Positions 23,469-35,383 of a DNA stretch of 64,000 nt are shown here, in pieces. The position numbers and the translations under genes were made by a program. The notes beneath the pieces were generated by a model. It had not been told where the DNA came from. It did no database searches and saw only the letters and a list, made by a program, of their open reading frames with translations. The DNA is taken from NCBI GenBank assembly GCA_951799445.1, contig OX637295.1, positions 16,926,001 through 16,990,000 of the forward strand, written 5' to 3'. Positions within the stretch are counted from its first letter, which is position 1. The number at the start of each line of letters is the position of its first letter. Source of the stretch: Pseudisothecium myosuroides. Lineage: Eukaryota; Streptophyta; Bryopsida; Hypnales; Lembophyllaceae.

Positions 23469-23866
23469 AGGTAGGACCACCCGTACCTGATCAAATAAGC
23501 GATTTCAGAACAGATGAGCAGTGTGAGGCAATGGAAATTTTTCTCATGTAGAGAGATAAGAAATATATTAGGAATGTGAATTTTTTGTAATTTTATTGTC
23601 AAAACTGAAATTACTACGAATTTTGAGAGGCAAAAAGTGCTCTGAAGCCATTGCCAATGTCTAGAGTCTTCCAATTCCAATCATAGCCAAACGACTTTTC
23701 CACTCAATACTTCCTACTATCTTGTTACTTCCTGCACACTGTATCATGACATTAATCGTCCCAACCTTGAAAGGAGAAAAAATCACATTCTAAGCTTGGG
23801 CACCCTGCTTGGTTTGAAATAGTGCATCCTACGGGCTGGCCATGGCTCTCTAATCTAGAATGGATT
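23469..23866. mobile_element. AGGTAGG-ended element, left-arm copy, right end decayed
   Basis: It starts TA then AGGTAGGACCACCC. The body matches, in reverse complement, the complete element at 45,455-45,898 over 'ctcatgtagagagataagaa' and 'gtcccaaccttgaaaggag'. The terminal repeat at the right end is missing or mutated. The right arm has no insertion at the equivalent point (about 49,530-49,545). The interior open frames are not convincing. Confidence 0.65.
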
Positions 23867-24070
23867 TAGATAGCAAAAAAGCATTTAGAAAACTTCAAAT
23901 CTGGAATCCTTGACCGTTCCAAGTGAGAATGCAACTATTTGTTCCTATATGTCACTACAAGGTAGAGAAGCTTATTACCATGCAAATTAGAAATCTAAAT
24001 ATCTTGGGATCCACTTCAAGAGGGTCACATATTTTTTAGAGGTGTGCACTTGTTTCTCGAATTAAATAGA

Positions 24071-26332
24071 TATATTTATGTCATAAAATTTGCAACATTA
24101 TATGTCTATATTTTTTCACAAAAAGAATTCAAATGATTTGCAAGTATTGCAAGTTAAGAAAAAAACTTAGAAAGGGGGAAAAAAATCTATCTAAAAAAAT
24201 AGCAATTGAAACCAATTGAACCACTCACTATAACCCCTCTCATCAAAACAAGAAAAACGTAAGTGTAACCTGTTGATTGTTTCTATCAATTTGGAGTCAT
24301 GTTGTCTTGGTCAAAATTACATTGAAATCTATTGTTCTAGAATTGTAGGTTTGGACAATGAAAATTTTGAAAAAAAATAAGAACTACTACTTCAATGGGT
24401 CAAATTGCCACATCAGCAGGAACAACACTATATAGCAATATATGTATTGGCACTAGAATTTGATCCCAAAGCCTTGTTCTTGCAAACCACATTCTCCATT
24501 TAACACACCATCGTTGTCCTAATGTTTGACTTTGGATACAAGCAGCTAAAGGCAAAAAACATTTTTCAACCATTGAGGTGTAATATGTCTTTTTGTCTTT
24601 GGACCCTTATTTGAGGTCATAGTTGCAATCTCAGTGAGATCCATATTCCACTACTATATAGAGAAATATACACCAAGATTGTATACACCTACAAATTATT
24701 GTTATTCTCCAAAAACACAATTTTTTTTGTTCAATGGACATAGTTGTTTGCCAATCATTTTTATTTGCAATTCATGAATTGAAATTTTCACTCATATCAA
24801 AAAAAAAATTGAACAAGAACTCACTGCAATTTAGAAAAAAGAAAATTAGCATATATGTATTCAATATGGACCAAGTAGGGGTTCAATTAGAGGTTACAAA
24901 TGAACCCTCTAAGAACACTGCAACCAAAATATGGCCAATTTCCAAATCATTTTAGAAATGAAGAATTATGCACCTATTGGTCCAAAAATGAAAAACCACC
25001 CTTGACAAAGTATTAGGTCTTGTCCTTTCAGAACTAAACCACATTTTGACTTTTCAAACACCTCCCTCCGCTATTAAAGGTAGGATGCTCTAAAAGCAAC
25101 TGTGCTCTAAAAGCGACCACTAGCCCATAGCCACATACATTTTGTTTTCTTCAATGTATTAACAATGTACATTTTAGGAGGTAATCGCTTTCAATGACCA
25201 CTGCATTTTAACTTCAAAATTTCGTAACAACTTCCACAAAGGTCCAAAACATATGAAACGACTTGGGTTTGATGCCAATTCTATTTTCCTCCCTACGAAA
25301 AATTTACTAAAAGTTGTTTCAAGTAGTTTAGCTTCCCTCAAATGCAATCAGCTCTTCAAAGGTTGCTTTACACGCAAACAACCTCAATCCACATCATCCT
25401 GACTTTTCAAAGACCTCCCTCCGCTACCGTATCTATTATTGTCAGTGGGTGCCGGAAGGAATCTCATCTGATATGCTTAAAAAAAAAAATCTCACCTGAT
25501 ATAAATCCATGTACAATCCTCGACTCCTGGTATTCCATGGTCCACATATTTCAGAGGCCCATTATTGGGACCCTCGCCTCACAACCATCAGTCCCCTTCT
25601 TGCAATTGCAACCACACACTCCAGCAGGCGAAGTACTCCGTATCAATTTGTCCTTCCCTTCAGTTGGGGGCAAAAATGCAAACAAATGGTAATGAATAAC
25701 TTAAAAAGACTGGCTAGTTCTACCATATTCTTAAAACTTAGAACTAGACTTCTCCAACACTGAATCCATCTGAACCATGATGAAATATCTGCCTTCCTCT
25801 CAATACGGAATGTCGAGCATCTTCAAGCCACAACAAAAGCTTTTTCACATTTTCTACGGAGCGCCTGTTGCTCTTTTTCGAAAGTGAAACTCGCCCGTTT
25901 GGTACTGCACGTATATTCAAGAGAAGTGGCTCTCAATTTATGACATTGAGGGCAAGTGCTCGATTTGTTTTTAGGTCTGTAGGGAGTTGCGCACCCTTGC
26001 CCAACTCCAAACAACCATGTGGTGCTTCCCCAAGAGCTCACAATGCTTTGAAGCAGGGAACCAACCTCTCATAAGTTACCAAACAATTTTAGAGATTTGT
26101 CAAATCTTGCTTTAGAATGGTTGTACGGACCCTTGACTATTACGAACATTGACTTGTTTTTATAGAGCATGCTCAAATTTTACACGTTGCAAGGGCCTGG
26201 GTGGGGGACCATTTTCCATGCAAGCCCTTGGAAAGTTATTGAGGCTACCTGTTTGAAGCATGAGTGCGAATGTTCTCATATGTCAAGACTTGCAACCTAC
26301 AATACTATTCACATTTTTTTAGCGACAGATGC
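24071..26332. other. AT-rich arm DNA with repeats, no gene
   Basis: It matches the right arm at 47,560-44,901 in reverse complement. A phrase ending 'acctccctccgctat' occurs at about 25,050 and again at 25,420, bracketing a dispersed repeat beginning AAAGGTAGGATGCTC. The latter is related to copies near 9,104, 30,800, 38,800 and 46,600. The site 26,333-26,336 is the empty TTAA for the element at 43,971. Confidence 0.5.
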
Positions 26333-26755
26333 TTAAAAATTGCAGATTCATTTTGCGGTTGAAGTGTACAAAATCAAGCTCAAATTTGTGATCCAAATTT
26401 TTTTAGACACATTAAACGGTGATTCATCTAGATTTTGATTCCAAAGACAAGCAAACCAATTAAATATAGAGCCTCTAGACGAAATGATACACAACTTAAA
26501 GAAAGTCGTTTCTTCTTGCAAACAAGTTAATTGCAAAAAAATTGCCATAGTTGTTGTTTATCATTTATACAAATATAACAATAGAATCCAAACAACGTAC
26601 TCAAAAAGCATCTCAAGACCGATTGCAAAATTATGCATTCAGCATGCATCCAAGTTAAATCCCGAATGTCTTGGGAGCCCAATTCTAGTTGCAAAATGGA
26701 TTTTTTGTATGCATTTTCATATAAAATTGAGGTACATGAATGTGGATATACCTAA

Positions 26756-27495
26756 CCCCTAAAGGACCAAGCTGCGTTTTTTGGCAACATAGCGATTTTG
26801 GGCAGCTCACTACAAGTGGAGTTTTTATTTTTTTTCTTTGAAAATTTTACACAACATATTTCCGAGGAGTAGCTTTAAGGCCCAACAATTTTCATAACTT
26901 TTGACTACATAGATAAAAAGTTATTGCATGATATGTGATTTTCTTTGAACTTTGGGCAGCCCGGGCAGCTCTGAAAATTTCTTTAAAAATGACTTTTAAA
27001 AAAAATAAAAATTTGAAATTGGTTCTTTAGATTTATATAAGCATGGAAAGCTTTGAATCATTCAATTCCAATCAATGAGTCAAAAGTTATGAGGGATTTA
27101 AGTTTGCGGGTAGTTATGGTTTTCAACGACTCCATGCCTACCCGCAAACTTAAACTCCTCATAACTTTTGACTCATTGATTGGAATTGAATGATTCAAAG
27201 CTTCCCACGCTTATATAAATCTAAAGAACCAATTTCAAATTTTTATTTTTCTTAAAAGTCATTTTTAAATAAATTTTCAGAGCTGCCTGGGCTGCCCAAA
27301 GTTCAAAGAAAATCACATATCATGCAATAACTTTTTATCTATGTAGTCAAAAGTTATGAAAATTGTTGGGCCTTAAAGCTACTCCTCGGACACATGTTGT
27401 GTAAAATTTTCAAAGAAAAAAAATAAAAACTCCATTCGTAGTGAGCTGTCCAAAATTGCTTTGTTGCCAAAAAATGCAACTTTTTCCTTTAGGGG
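26756..27495. mobile_element. TTAA-flanked fold-back element, near-perfect palindrome, 740 bp
   Basis: The ends are CCCCTAAAGGACCAAG and, from the right, CCCCTAAAGGAAAAAG. The left flank is CTAA (mutated TTAA) and the right flank is TTAA at 27,496-27,499. The two halves (about 26,756-27,118 and 27,136-27,495) are reverse complements with few differences around a loop of about 15-20 bases. The right arm lacks it at about 40,365, where both flanks are joined. It is an inverted head-to-head version of the left half of the subfamily 2 sequence. Confidence 0.9.
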
Positions 27496-28339
27496 TTAAA
27501 TGATAAAACTATGTCTTCATATTGAAATGCATCCAATTACCCATGAAGGTAAACAATTTTAGAATCTCTACTAAAAAAAGCTTTGTCCCTTCTTAACTTT
27601 TTCATATGGTATCCAAATGTCACGTCTTTTAGTGCGTTGGAATTTTCTTTCCCTTCTTAACAAGAAAATATAAAAATTTGAGTAGTCTAATATTAGTAAC
27701 TAGGCACAATAACAAAAGATGGCATTTTGGAGGTGCCCACCTTAAAAGATTATCATAGCCCCTTGAACAGCCTAAAAACTCTTTGAAGCCGTATAATATA
27801 TTATAAATTCAATGGTATTTTATTAGAAATACACTGACCAAACACTTTTCATTGCAAAGTAAATTTATAATCATAATAGTATGTAAATAAAAATGTATCA
27901 CAATTCACATATTAAACTACAATTGAAGGGTTACCCTATGCAAAGGTCAAATTTGGTAGAAATTAAGTCATTTTTGTAAAAAAGTGCTCTTGTGAATGGT
28001 GTAAGGTGACATAGACCCCAGAGAATTTGATGTGGAAATTCCATTTCGGCACCTTAGTGCCGAATCAGACCTTCACGTACGGTATAAGGCTATATACAAG
28101 TCATACAACAGGACCCCAAGGGCCTTTCAAGCATTTTTTTTTTTTTGGTTTTCAAACAAATGGTTATATTGCCTTTCTTTCAAGAAGGTTCTGAATTTCC
28201 CGGCTCCTTCATTTTGGGGGTTTGAATTGAAGGAGGCTAATTTTGAGTATGTAATTTTTGTATATACTGGCTTTGCACAATGGATGAAATGAGGATTTGG
28301 AAACATTGTGGCAACAATGTGTAGGCCATCATTAGGGTC

Positions 28340-30000
28340 TGACATTTTTTAACACATACTAGTGTACCCTATACCGTTGCCAAAACCAAAATTAAAATAA
28401 GGGAATTTTTTTAAATTTTTTCTATCATAAGAACTTTGAAATTCAATAACTTTCACTCCATAGATCCAAACGCCATGAAACAAAGCCCGAGCACCCTTCC
28501 TTGCCGAGAGTTTTTTGACGGTACCAAACACGTGACCGGGGGACGCACGGTCTGAGAGATCTCAACGTAGCAAAACAAACATACAAAACAAAACAAAACA
28601 AACAGCCAAACTTAAGGTATGGGTTCCCTCTCTTTTTTTCTATATGAGCTTGAAGCTGCCCTTTTTTTTTGGTGAGGAAATTGGGCATTTAATTGCCTAA
28701 AAAAACACTGCTTCAAGGGTTAAGAAACTGGACGGTCATTTTCCTGCAGGCCAGCTGATGGAAGACTGACGGTGAATCGGTGATATTTCCGTTCCGCCAC
28801 TGCCAGTCAGATATTTTTAGCATGCAGACTCACAGTTAATTTAACTTAAGCTTACTCAGCCCCACCTCAGATAACTTTATGTTCACGCGAGCTTCAGTGG
28901 AAAGAAGGCTTAATTTGATATAAGATGTGTGCCCTTCTAACCGCCACTTTTTTTTGCTTCTTTGCCTACTGTAGTTACTATTCTTTGCCTAGACTGGCCA
29001 AATTTTCATATTTTATTGCTGGGAAGTGAGAGGAGGTTGCAACGCACCAAAGAACACAACATTTGGATATCGTATGCAAAAGTTAGGAACGGTCAAAGTT
29101 TTTTTTGGTAGAGGTTCTAAATTTTTTCTTTTCACGTAGATACATATTGATTTTGGAGATGTACATATAGTGATGATGGCAAGTTTAGGCAAGGTGCGAT
29201 TTCTAGTTTAGTTCCCCTCTTACATGTGATTTCTTCTTCAATGAATACCGAAGGAGAACAAAAGGTTCCTTACAAAAATAGAAGTTCACTTCTTTGAAAG
29301 TTCCCCCTAAATTCTTTGTTGACTTTGGATTGCAAAAGAGGAGGACTAAGGCTTTGAATGCATCAATAGAAGTTGTTGTGAGGAAGTTGTTGTGAGGAAG
29401 TTATCTGAGTAGCTACCTTACTCAAAAAGCAAGCCACTTTAAAGATGAAAGGAAAAAGGGACACTATTCCTTCACATCCTTTCCCATTCTAGTTCCACAT
29501 TTTTAGTGCACTGGAGATAAAGGCCTCTCATAGCATAGCTACATGTTTTCTTATGTAAATTTTTATTCTTAAAAAATGATTTCCTAATAATTTCAATACA
29601 ATTTTTAGAAGGAAAAAAATTGATGAATTAAGTTGCTCTCCAAGTGCAATCCATACCTTAAGTGAGGCTATTTGTTTGTTTTGTTTATTACGTTGAGATC
29701 TCCTAGACTATGCATCCCCTGGTCGCGTTCTTGCAACCGTCGGAAAGCCCTCGGCGAGGAGGGATGCATGGGCTTTGTTTCGTGGTGTTTGGACCTATGA
29801 TGTGAAAGTTATAGATTTTTTAGTTATTTTTGGATCTTAAAAATTATTAAATTATGCTAAATTAAATATCTTTTGAACCATGTGTCAATTTGTCACATTC
29901 TTGGTACCATTAGAAAGCCCTTGGCAAGGAGGGGTGCTTGACTTTGTTTTGTGATGTTTGAACCTACGGTGGAAAAGTTATGGATTTTTGAGTTATTTTT
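28340..30000. repeat. Dispersed repeats, including an inverted pair
   Basis: Text around 28,470-28,600 ('cgccatgaaacaaagccc', 'gagatctcaacgta', then AAAAC repeats) returns in reverse complement at 29,675-29,830, and a further direct copy lies at 29,895-29,990. Separately, 28,950-29,200 matches 39,870-40,110 in the same orientation ('acaacatttggata-cgtatgcaaaa'). No gene is seen. Confidence 0.55.
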
Positions 30001-30004
30001 TATT

Positions 30005-30367
30005 TTAAGAATGACTTTTACTTTTGTTTTGGCTGTGGCAACGGCATAGGGCACACTTGAATGATGTACACTTTTCAAAACAAAACATGATGCAACTTAC
30101 TGCAAGAGTTAATAAGTACTGACTAATCATATGAATAGCAGTCATCTCTACAGTAAGTTGTGCTCGGATCGAATACGGTTCAGAAATGGCCGGGGATGCT
30201 GCAGCAGGCGACGCATATTCTTGTAACCGACCATATCGCGGGGCTATGGAACCCTTGCTTGTTCTCAAAGCAGCAAAGTTCGCAGGTTTTGCACCGGTAT
30301 TAAATCTGAAAAGAGCCTGGCAAGGTACAGCAAACCTCCTTTTTGTGAATGTACCCAAAGTGAACAT
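30005..30367 (-). other. Possible exon, unidentified
   Basis: The minus-strand frame contains a protein-like stretch (NTGAKPANFAALRTSKG, then a Pro/Ala/Ser run and SIRAQLTVEMTAIHMI). In frame it meets GTAAGT after LLTLA at about 30,100, and a TTTTCAG acceptor-like word precedes it near 30,310. The opposite strand also has an ATG frame (30,186) beginning MAGDAAAGDAYSC. Neither is recognised; only one can be real, if either is. Confidence 0.25.
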
Positions 30368-30739
30368 TCAAGTCGAGAATTGTTAAAGATTGTTTGAATG
30401 TATCCAAACTGAACATTCTATGTCGTGTGGTACACTAGCAACCTCAAAGTTTTTAGGTAAATTAAATTATCGTAAAGTAACTCAATTCCAACAACTATGA
30501 GCTCAACATCGTCATTCCAAAAATAGATTGACGTGAGCCAAAGAGTCCTTTGTACAAACCAATCTACACCATGACTTTTCAAATATCTTAGATAACATGT
30601 GCCAAAAAATTTAAGAAAAAAAAAATGGATCATATACATATTTGATCTTGAGCCTAGAGTTGCAAGTGAAGTAGGAGGTCCTGAAATTGACCAGGCTTTG
30701 AAAGTGTCATATATCCCAAAGGTACATTTTGCTTTTTTC

Positions 30740-31000
30740 AATGCACCATCAACGTACCAATAATGTACATTTCAGGAAGTGGACGTTTTTAATGCCCACT
30801 TGGTCAAAAATTCGTAACTAATTCCACAAACGTCCAAAAAATATGAAACTACTTGGATTAGATTCCACTTCCATTTTCTTTCTACAAAAATTTACTGAAA
30901 AATATTCAAGGAGTTTAGCTTCCCCCCAAATGCTGTCAGCTCTTAAACGCACGCTTTCTGGACCTCCTACCTCACCGAGGCACGTTTCTGATGCAGCACC
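30740..31000. repeat. Dispersed repeat copy (TATGAAACTACTTGG family)
   Basis: 'gtccaaaaaatatgaaac' and the following 120 bases match 25,240-25,360 (same strand), 46,660-46,540 (reverse) and, more weakly, 38,980-39,100. The ends were not resolved. Confidence 0.55.
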
Positions 31001-32570
31001 AAGGACTACCGTATTGCAATTGTGTCTAGCTAGGCAGCCAAACAATAGACTTCCTGCACTCGGCTAGACCAACCAGGGCAGAGGAACATTATCAGCACTT
31101 AGCGGCTGGCGCTTTGCCAAGCAATGACTGAAAAATCTATCTGAGCCCAGCCATTACCTGTCACGTTGTTCAAAAGCAAGTTGGCTAGCTGCCGTGGTCC
31201 TCACCCATTCAGTTTCATCATGTCCACTGTCCTTTCGAAGTTCTACCCCGGAGATAAAATCAGTCCCAAAAGCCCCGTATCGATCACCGGCACTGTGACA
31301 GCAATTCCAGTCTTTTTTTCCTTTTAAAAAATCTCCATCTTTTGCCCCTTGAACCCGAGTTTCCAGGTTTTGACAAAGTCTAGCCTTCTCCGGTGGACGA
31401 AGCTCTCATCACTTGCAGCTAGCAAGCCCAGCCTCCATCGCCTTCACGGGCATGCGAGTCTTGTGCTAGACGTCAGAGGCCCGGCCTGGCAGAAAAAAGA
31501 TTCGTAGGTGGTTGCAGTAATTTAGTTAAGTTAGCTCCGATGACTCTGCAATAGAAGGAAAGATTCACGTCACTGGGAGCCATGCCAGAGGACCGGACCC
31601 TGGTCCCGGTGATCATGGTCTGACAGCCTTCGTCCTCGGGTTGCAGGCCTCGGGTTGCAGCTAGGGCTGCTAGGCTTCCTCTTGTTGCGGCTGGTTTGCT
31701 AGCTAGCTACTGTAGAAGCCTACTTAAAGCCAGGTTTCTCAGATCGGTAACCACGAGCTTCAGGGGTCTCGGGTTCCAGTTGTGGCCGCGATGATACTTT
31801 TCTAGCCAGCCAGCCAGCCAGCCAATTTTGAAGCAACGCAGAGTTGTGATCACCATTGCAGCTAGTCAGTCGAAGCTCTCACTGGTAGGGTGCATTCCAA
31901 GTGCCGCCCCTTGGAAGCCACAGTCTGGCACGAAGCTCTTACTCAGTTCGCTACCACTGGTCTTGGTTGCAGTTGCTGCAAATGTTGCAAGTGTTGAGAT
32001 GCTCAATTTTGGTTTTTCTTTGTGGTTTTGCGGTTTCTTCGTGCTTTGCAATGCTCGGCTATGTCGCGGTCTTCGCAGTCCCGTTTCATTTGTCAATGTA
32101 AGTGTTTGGTGGTGTAATCTTGGGGTTAATGTACTTGATAGCGTAAAGCCTTCGATTTGCTGTGAAGGAGTTTCGTTTGTTAGGACACCTGCTCGAGTTT
32201 CATATTACTGCAATCAGGATTTTCGGCTTGTCGGCATAAATTATTTTCTTGTTCTACCGACTACGGTGACTGCAGGAAGTCGCCATAGTTGGTCTACGCT
32301 TCTTCTCTTGCTGCAAGTTGGTGGTAAGATTTTTGGTGAACATTTTTGGTTCTTGTTCCTGTTAGTTGTCCCGGAAAGAGGTTAGAATTTCGTGCCAAGC
32401 TGTGTGCAACCAAGGGACTTGTTACTGATCTGAAGGAGTGCCCCTACCAGCAGTCCATGACCGTATCTCGGAAGATTCAGAGGGAAGAAAATTTGGTATT
32501 GCAAAGCTTAACCCTTACCCTCAGCTTAACCATCTGCGATCAATTCACAATGTGCCAGTTTGCTTCCTAA
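31000..32570 (+). other. GC-richer island, possible decayed or non-coding gene
   Basis: It contains the longest open frame of the window (31,828-32,385, 185 codons). That frame is Ser/Val/Leu-rich with hydrophobic runs (LLLSSLPLVLVAVAANVA) and no recognisable domain, and its codons do not resemble the J-protein gene. A short ATG frame at 31,220 encodes a 35-residue peptide starting MSTVLSKFYPGDKIS. An (AGCC)n tract lies at about 31,804-31,825 and a GTAAGT donor-like word at about 32,098. I do not call a protein here; a non-coding transcript is possible. Confidence 0.25.
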
Positions 32571-32751
32571 AAAAACTCTGTTAAAAGCAGTCTAGGTGAG
32601 TGCGCGCATTCTTCATGCCCTGTCGCCAACCCTCTAGACTGTTTGCAATTTGGATGAGGTAGCTACAGATTTGGTTGTAATTAAGCATCTGGGTTATTCT
32701 ATCATTTCTATGATAAGCTGACACGTTTTTCTGATGAGGGTGGCTGGGTAT

Positions 32752-33076
32752 CAGTGATCCCAGAACTAGTTTACGGAATTTGGTGCATTTTGCTGCCTTC
32801 AAGACAAACAGGCATCAACTTTAGAGGTATAAAAAAATAGAAAAGAAAGGATTTTGCAAGTAGTCAAAGAATTATTGGGAGTACTATAACACAAAACTGA
32901 CTACATAGATGCTAATTTCAATGTGGAGGAAGTTGCAAATGGGCTTTCAAATTCTATTGTTTGTTGCATTTTTGACTAAAATGTCTCCATCAAAGGCCCG
33001 TTTTTACAATGCACTAGTAGTGCAAGATTTTTTTTGGTAGAAACTCAGCTAAGTTTAGCCAGTTTAGGGATCACTG
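32752..33076. mobile_element. hAT-like miniature element, 325 bp
   Basis: The ends CAGTGATCCC and GGGATCACTG are exact inverted copies. The element is flanked by exact 8 bp direct repeats CTGGGTAT (32,744-32,751 and 33,077-33,084). CA-G-initial termini and 8 bp duplications are the hAT signature. A diverged second copy lies at 56,762-57,103. There is no coding capacity. Confidence 0.92.
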
Positions 33077-33272
33077 CTGGGTATTTTAGAGGCAGTGCTT
33101 AATGTAGCCCAGGGCTTAGCTTTCTGAGGAAATTTACGAAGTTTGAAGAGCAGGATTCGAGTCCATTTTTCATGTGCTTGGGGCTGAAGTGCGGCTACAT
33201 CAGTCCTTGCCTCCCGGGTCTCACTGCAAAAATTCTGCGCTGAAGGCTCTTATTTGGCTGCGATACTCTCCG

Positions 33273-33892
33273 ATGCTTGGGGTGCTTAGAATACATGTCG
33301 ATCTTTACGAATGCGTTATTTTGTAAGGCCTGATATATGGCGCCGTACATCAATGTGCAAGATTTTTGTGAATTAATTAAAGATATTTTACATTCTGAAG
33401 TTTTCTCAACTGGTCAGAATTTGGACAATGCTTGGGATGCTTAGAATACATGTCGATCTTTACGAGTGTGTTATTTTGTAAGGCCTGATATATGGCGCCG
33501 TACATCAATGTGCAAGATTTTTGTGAAATAATTAAAGATATTTTACATTCTGAAGTTTTCTCAACTGGTCAGAATTTGGACAATGCTTGGGATGCTTAGA
33601 ATACATGTCGATCTTTACGAGTGTGTTATTTTATAAGGCCTGATATATGGCGCCGTACATCAATGTGCAAGATTTTTGTGAAATAATCAAAGATATTTTA
33701 CATTCTGAAGTTTTCTCAACTGGTCAGAATTTGGACAATGCTTGGGATGCTTAGAATACATGTCGATCTTTACGAATGTGTTATTTTGTAAGGCCTGATA
33801 TATGGCGCCTTACATCAATGTGCAAGATTTTTGTGAATTAATTAAAGATATTTTACAGTCTGAAGCTTTCTCAGCTGGTCAAAATTTGGACA
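33273..33892 (+). repeat. Four tandem copies of a 155 bp unit
   Basis: Unit starts ATGCTTGG at 33,273, 33,428, 33,583 and 33,738, exact 155 base spacing each time. Units contain 'gcctgatatatggcgcc' and 'aaagatattttacattctg'. Copies 2 and 3 are almost identical, copy 4 decays at its end, and copy 1 differs slightly at its start. It looks like a recent minisatellite expansion. Confidence 0.95.
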
Positions 33893-34398
33893 CTTGCTAT
33901 CCTGTCTGACGACAAAGATAAGTTCGAATGTGTTCGCAGAATCTGCCCATATATACTGAAATGATTTTGTTTGTAAACGCCAAACAGTTTTCACAGGCTT
34001 GACTAGCTGTGTACGTTACTCTCGCTTAGAAGGGGATGCCCAAAATGTACCCTCTGTCCTGGCATTTTTCCTGTAGCTTTTCGTTTGTCCCATAATGAAA
34101 AAAGTTCAACAAACTTGAGATACATTTAAAAAAAAAAATTCAATAGCGGTAGATGTTCGCCTTCGCTAGTCAAGTGCAATAGCCAAATATTATACTACTG
34201 CCATGTGCTGAAACCTCTGTCAAGAAACAATGTAGGCTTGCATTGACAAATTCAAAAGTTCACATAATTAACAAGATATAAAAGAGAGATCAAAGATGGG
34301 ATTGAGAAAGAAGAATATTGGTATAGATTCTTTTTATTAAACAAAAAGAATAGTCTTTTCATTGCTTAAATTATCATTCTGCCTTTACATGGTTAGAG
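33893..34398. other. No gene seen
   Basis: AT-rich unique-looking sequence after the 155 bp array. Confidence 0.4.
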
Positions 34399-34400
34399 TA

Positions 34401-34536
34401 AGGTAGGCACACCCATTCCCGTCCTTTTAAGAATTTCTGCCTCATGTACTAGTGGTGCACATTTTCTTTCTAGAATGAACACCATTGGTATATGAGGACA
34501 TAATTGGGTGATGGTTGGGAATGGGTGTGCCTACCT
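34401..34536. mobile_element. AGGTAGG-ended miniature element, 136 bp
   Basis: The ends AGGTAGGCACACCCATTCCC and, from the right, AGGTAGGCACACCCATTCCC are inverted copies flanked by TA (34,399-34,400; 34,537-34,538). The termini resemble those at 45,455-45,898 (AGGTAGAACCACCCAT). It is probably a TA-targeting element of the Tc1/mariner type, though TAA/TTA borders would also allow a Harbinger-type reading. Confidence 0.75.
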
Positions 34537-34608
34537 TAATATAAATGGCTTTCCACCTCCCCACATTCTTTATAAGGATCGTGGGTGCCTAAAACACTCT
34601 AGAAACTA

Positions 34609-34861
34609 TTCCCTCCATCCCAAAATGATTGTCCACCATTTTGTTCATTAGTTTTTGAGCCGATTTCATTGACCATATTGTGAAAACCATAATTAAGAAA
34701 TGTTTCAAGTTTCATATCACTAGAATCAATGGAAAACACTGCATGTGTTCATTGGAACCTACAAAAAATTAGTCACAAGGATGTAGACCTCCATATGACC
34801 TTCTCCAAAAAACCTTAGAAAAACATGACATTCAAAGTAGACAATCGTTTCGAGACGGAGG
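34609..34861. mobile_element. Stowaway-like miniature element, about 253 bp
   Basis: Left TTCCCTCCATCCCAAAATGA and right (reverse complement) CCTCCGTCTCGAAACGATTG carry the Stowaway-type terminus, with inverted similarity over about 27 bp. TA lies at 34,607-34,608 and 34,862-34,863. Confidence 0.85.
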
Positions 34862-35383
34862 TAGTACAAGAACAAAGGTTGATACAAAAAAATTATTCCT
34901 TATATGAGCCACAAAATGAGGAGCACCTCATCTCATTCTTTCCTTGATAAGGTAGGACCACCCATTTCCAACTAGGGAGTCATACCCAACCTTTAGGCTG
35001 TAGCTGTTTTCAACCAAAAGATGCAAAGTCTCATACTAAGTGAGGTAGTTGGATGTGATATATTTGTGCTTGAAATTATAGCTTGAATTCATAATTTCCT
35101 TAAATTCTTCAAACTTCATAATTCATCTCAAATCTTTATCAACTATGCTCATTACATACCAATTAGCTTGAATGGAAAATCAAGCCAAATTTATAAGAAA
35201 ACTTTACAAAAGGTGTATCATCATCTCTACAATTTTCATATGAAATTTATCTTTCACTAGTCAATCAAACTTATGAGACAATGCGGTTGTGGCAAGAATG
35301 TTCACTATCTAATATCCTATCTTATATATACATAGATGTCTTTGCAAATGTTACATTAATTATTATATATGGACATTTTTTAA
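34862..35383. other. AT-rich DNA with one AGGTAGG-type end
   Basis: 'aaggtaggaccacccattt' at about 34,949 is one terminus of the AGGTAGG family without an obvious partner. Nothing codes. Confidence 0.4.

Larger units (their letters stand above)
13080..27560. repeat. Left arm of a giant inverted segmental duplication
   Basis: Anchors in this arm recur in reverse complement and in the same order in the right arm: 13,130-13,340 with 62,250-62,030; 13,560-13,880 with 58,940-58,640; 16,999-18,620 with 57,215-55,230; 18,790-21,080 with 54,990-52,200; 21,080-23,460 with 52,200-49,600; 23,880-24,070 with 49,510-49,340; 24,550-26,050 with 47,560-45,900; 26,150-26,650 with 45,060-43,640; 26,650-27,560 with 40,480-40,310. 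Breaks between anchors are mostly explained by transposons present in one arm only. By eye the arms differ at many sites, so the duplication is old. Confidence 0.88.

Noticed and set aside
25342..25692. Frame similar to one at 46,548-46,231 as a conserved protein family
   Set aside because: Similarity comes from the inverted duplication and the frames diverge by indels.
31828..32385. Longest open frame of the window (185 codons) as a gene
   Set aside because: No recognisable domain, low-complexity hydrophobic and Ser/Val-rich composition, overlapping open frames in other phases and on the other strand, and an (AGCC)n tract at its start. Listed only as a GC-richer island.
33273..33892. CRISPR-like array
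   Set aside because: Contiguous 155 bp tandem units without spacers, in a eukaryotic context.
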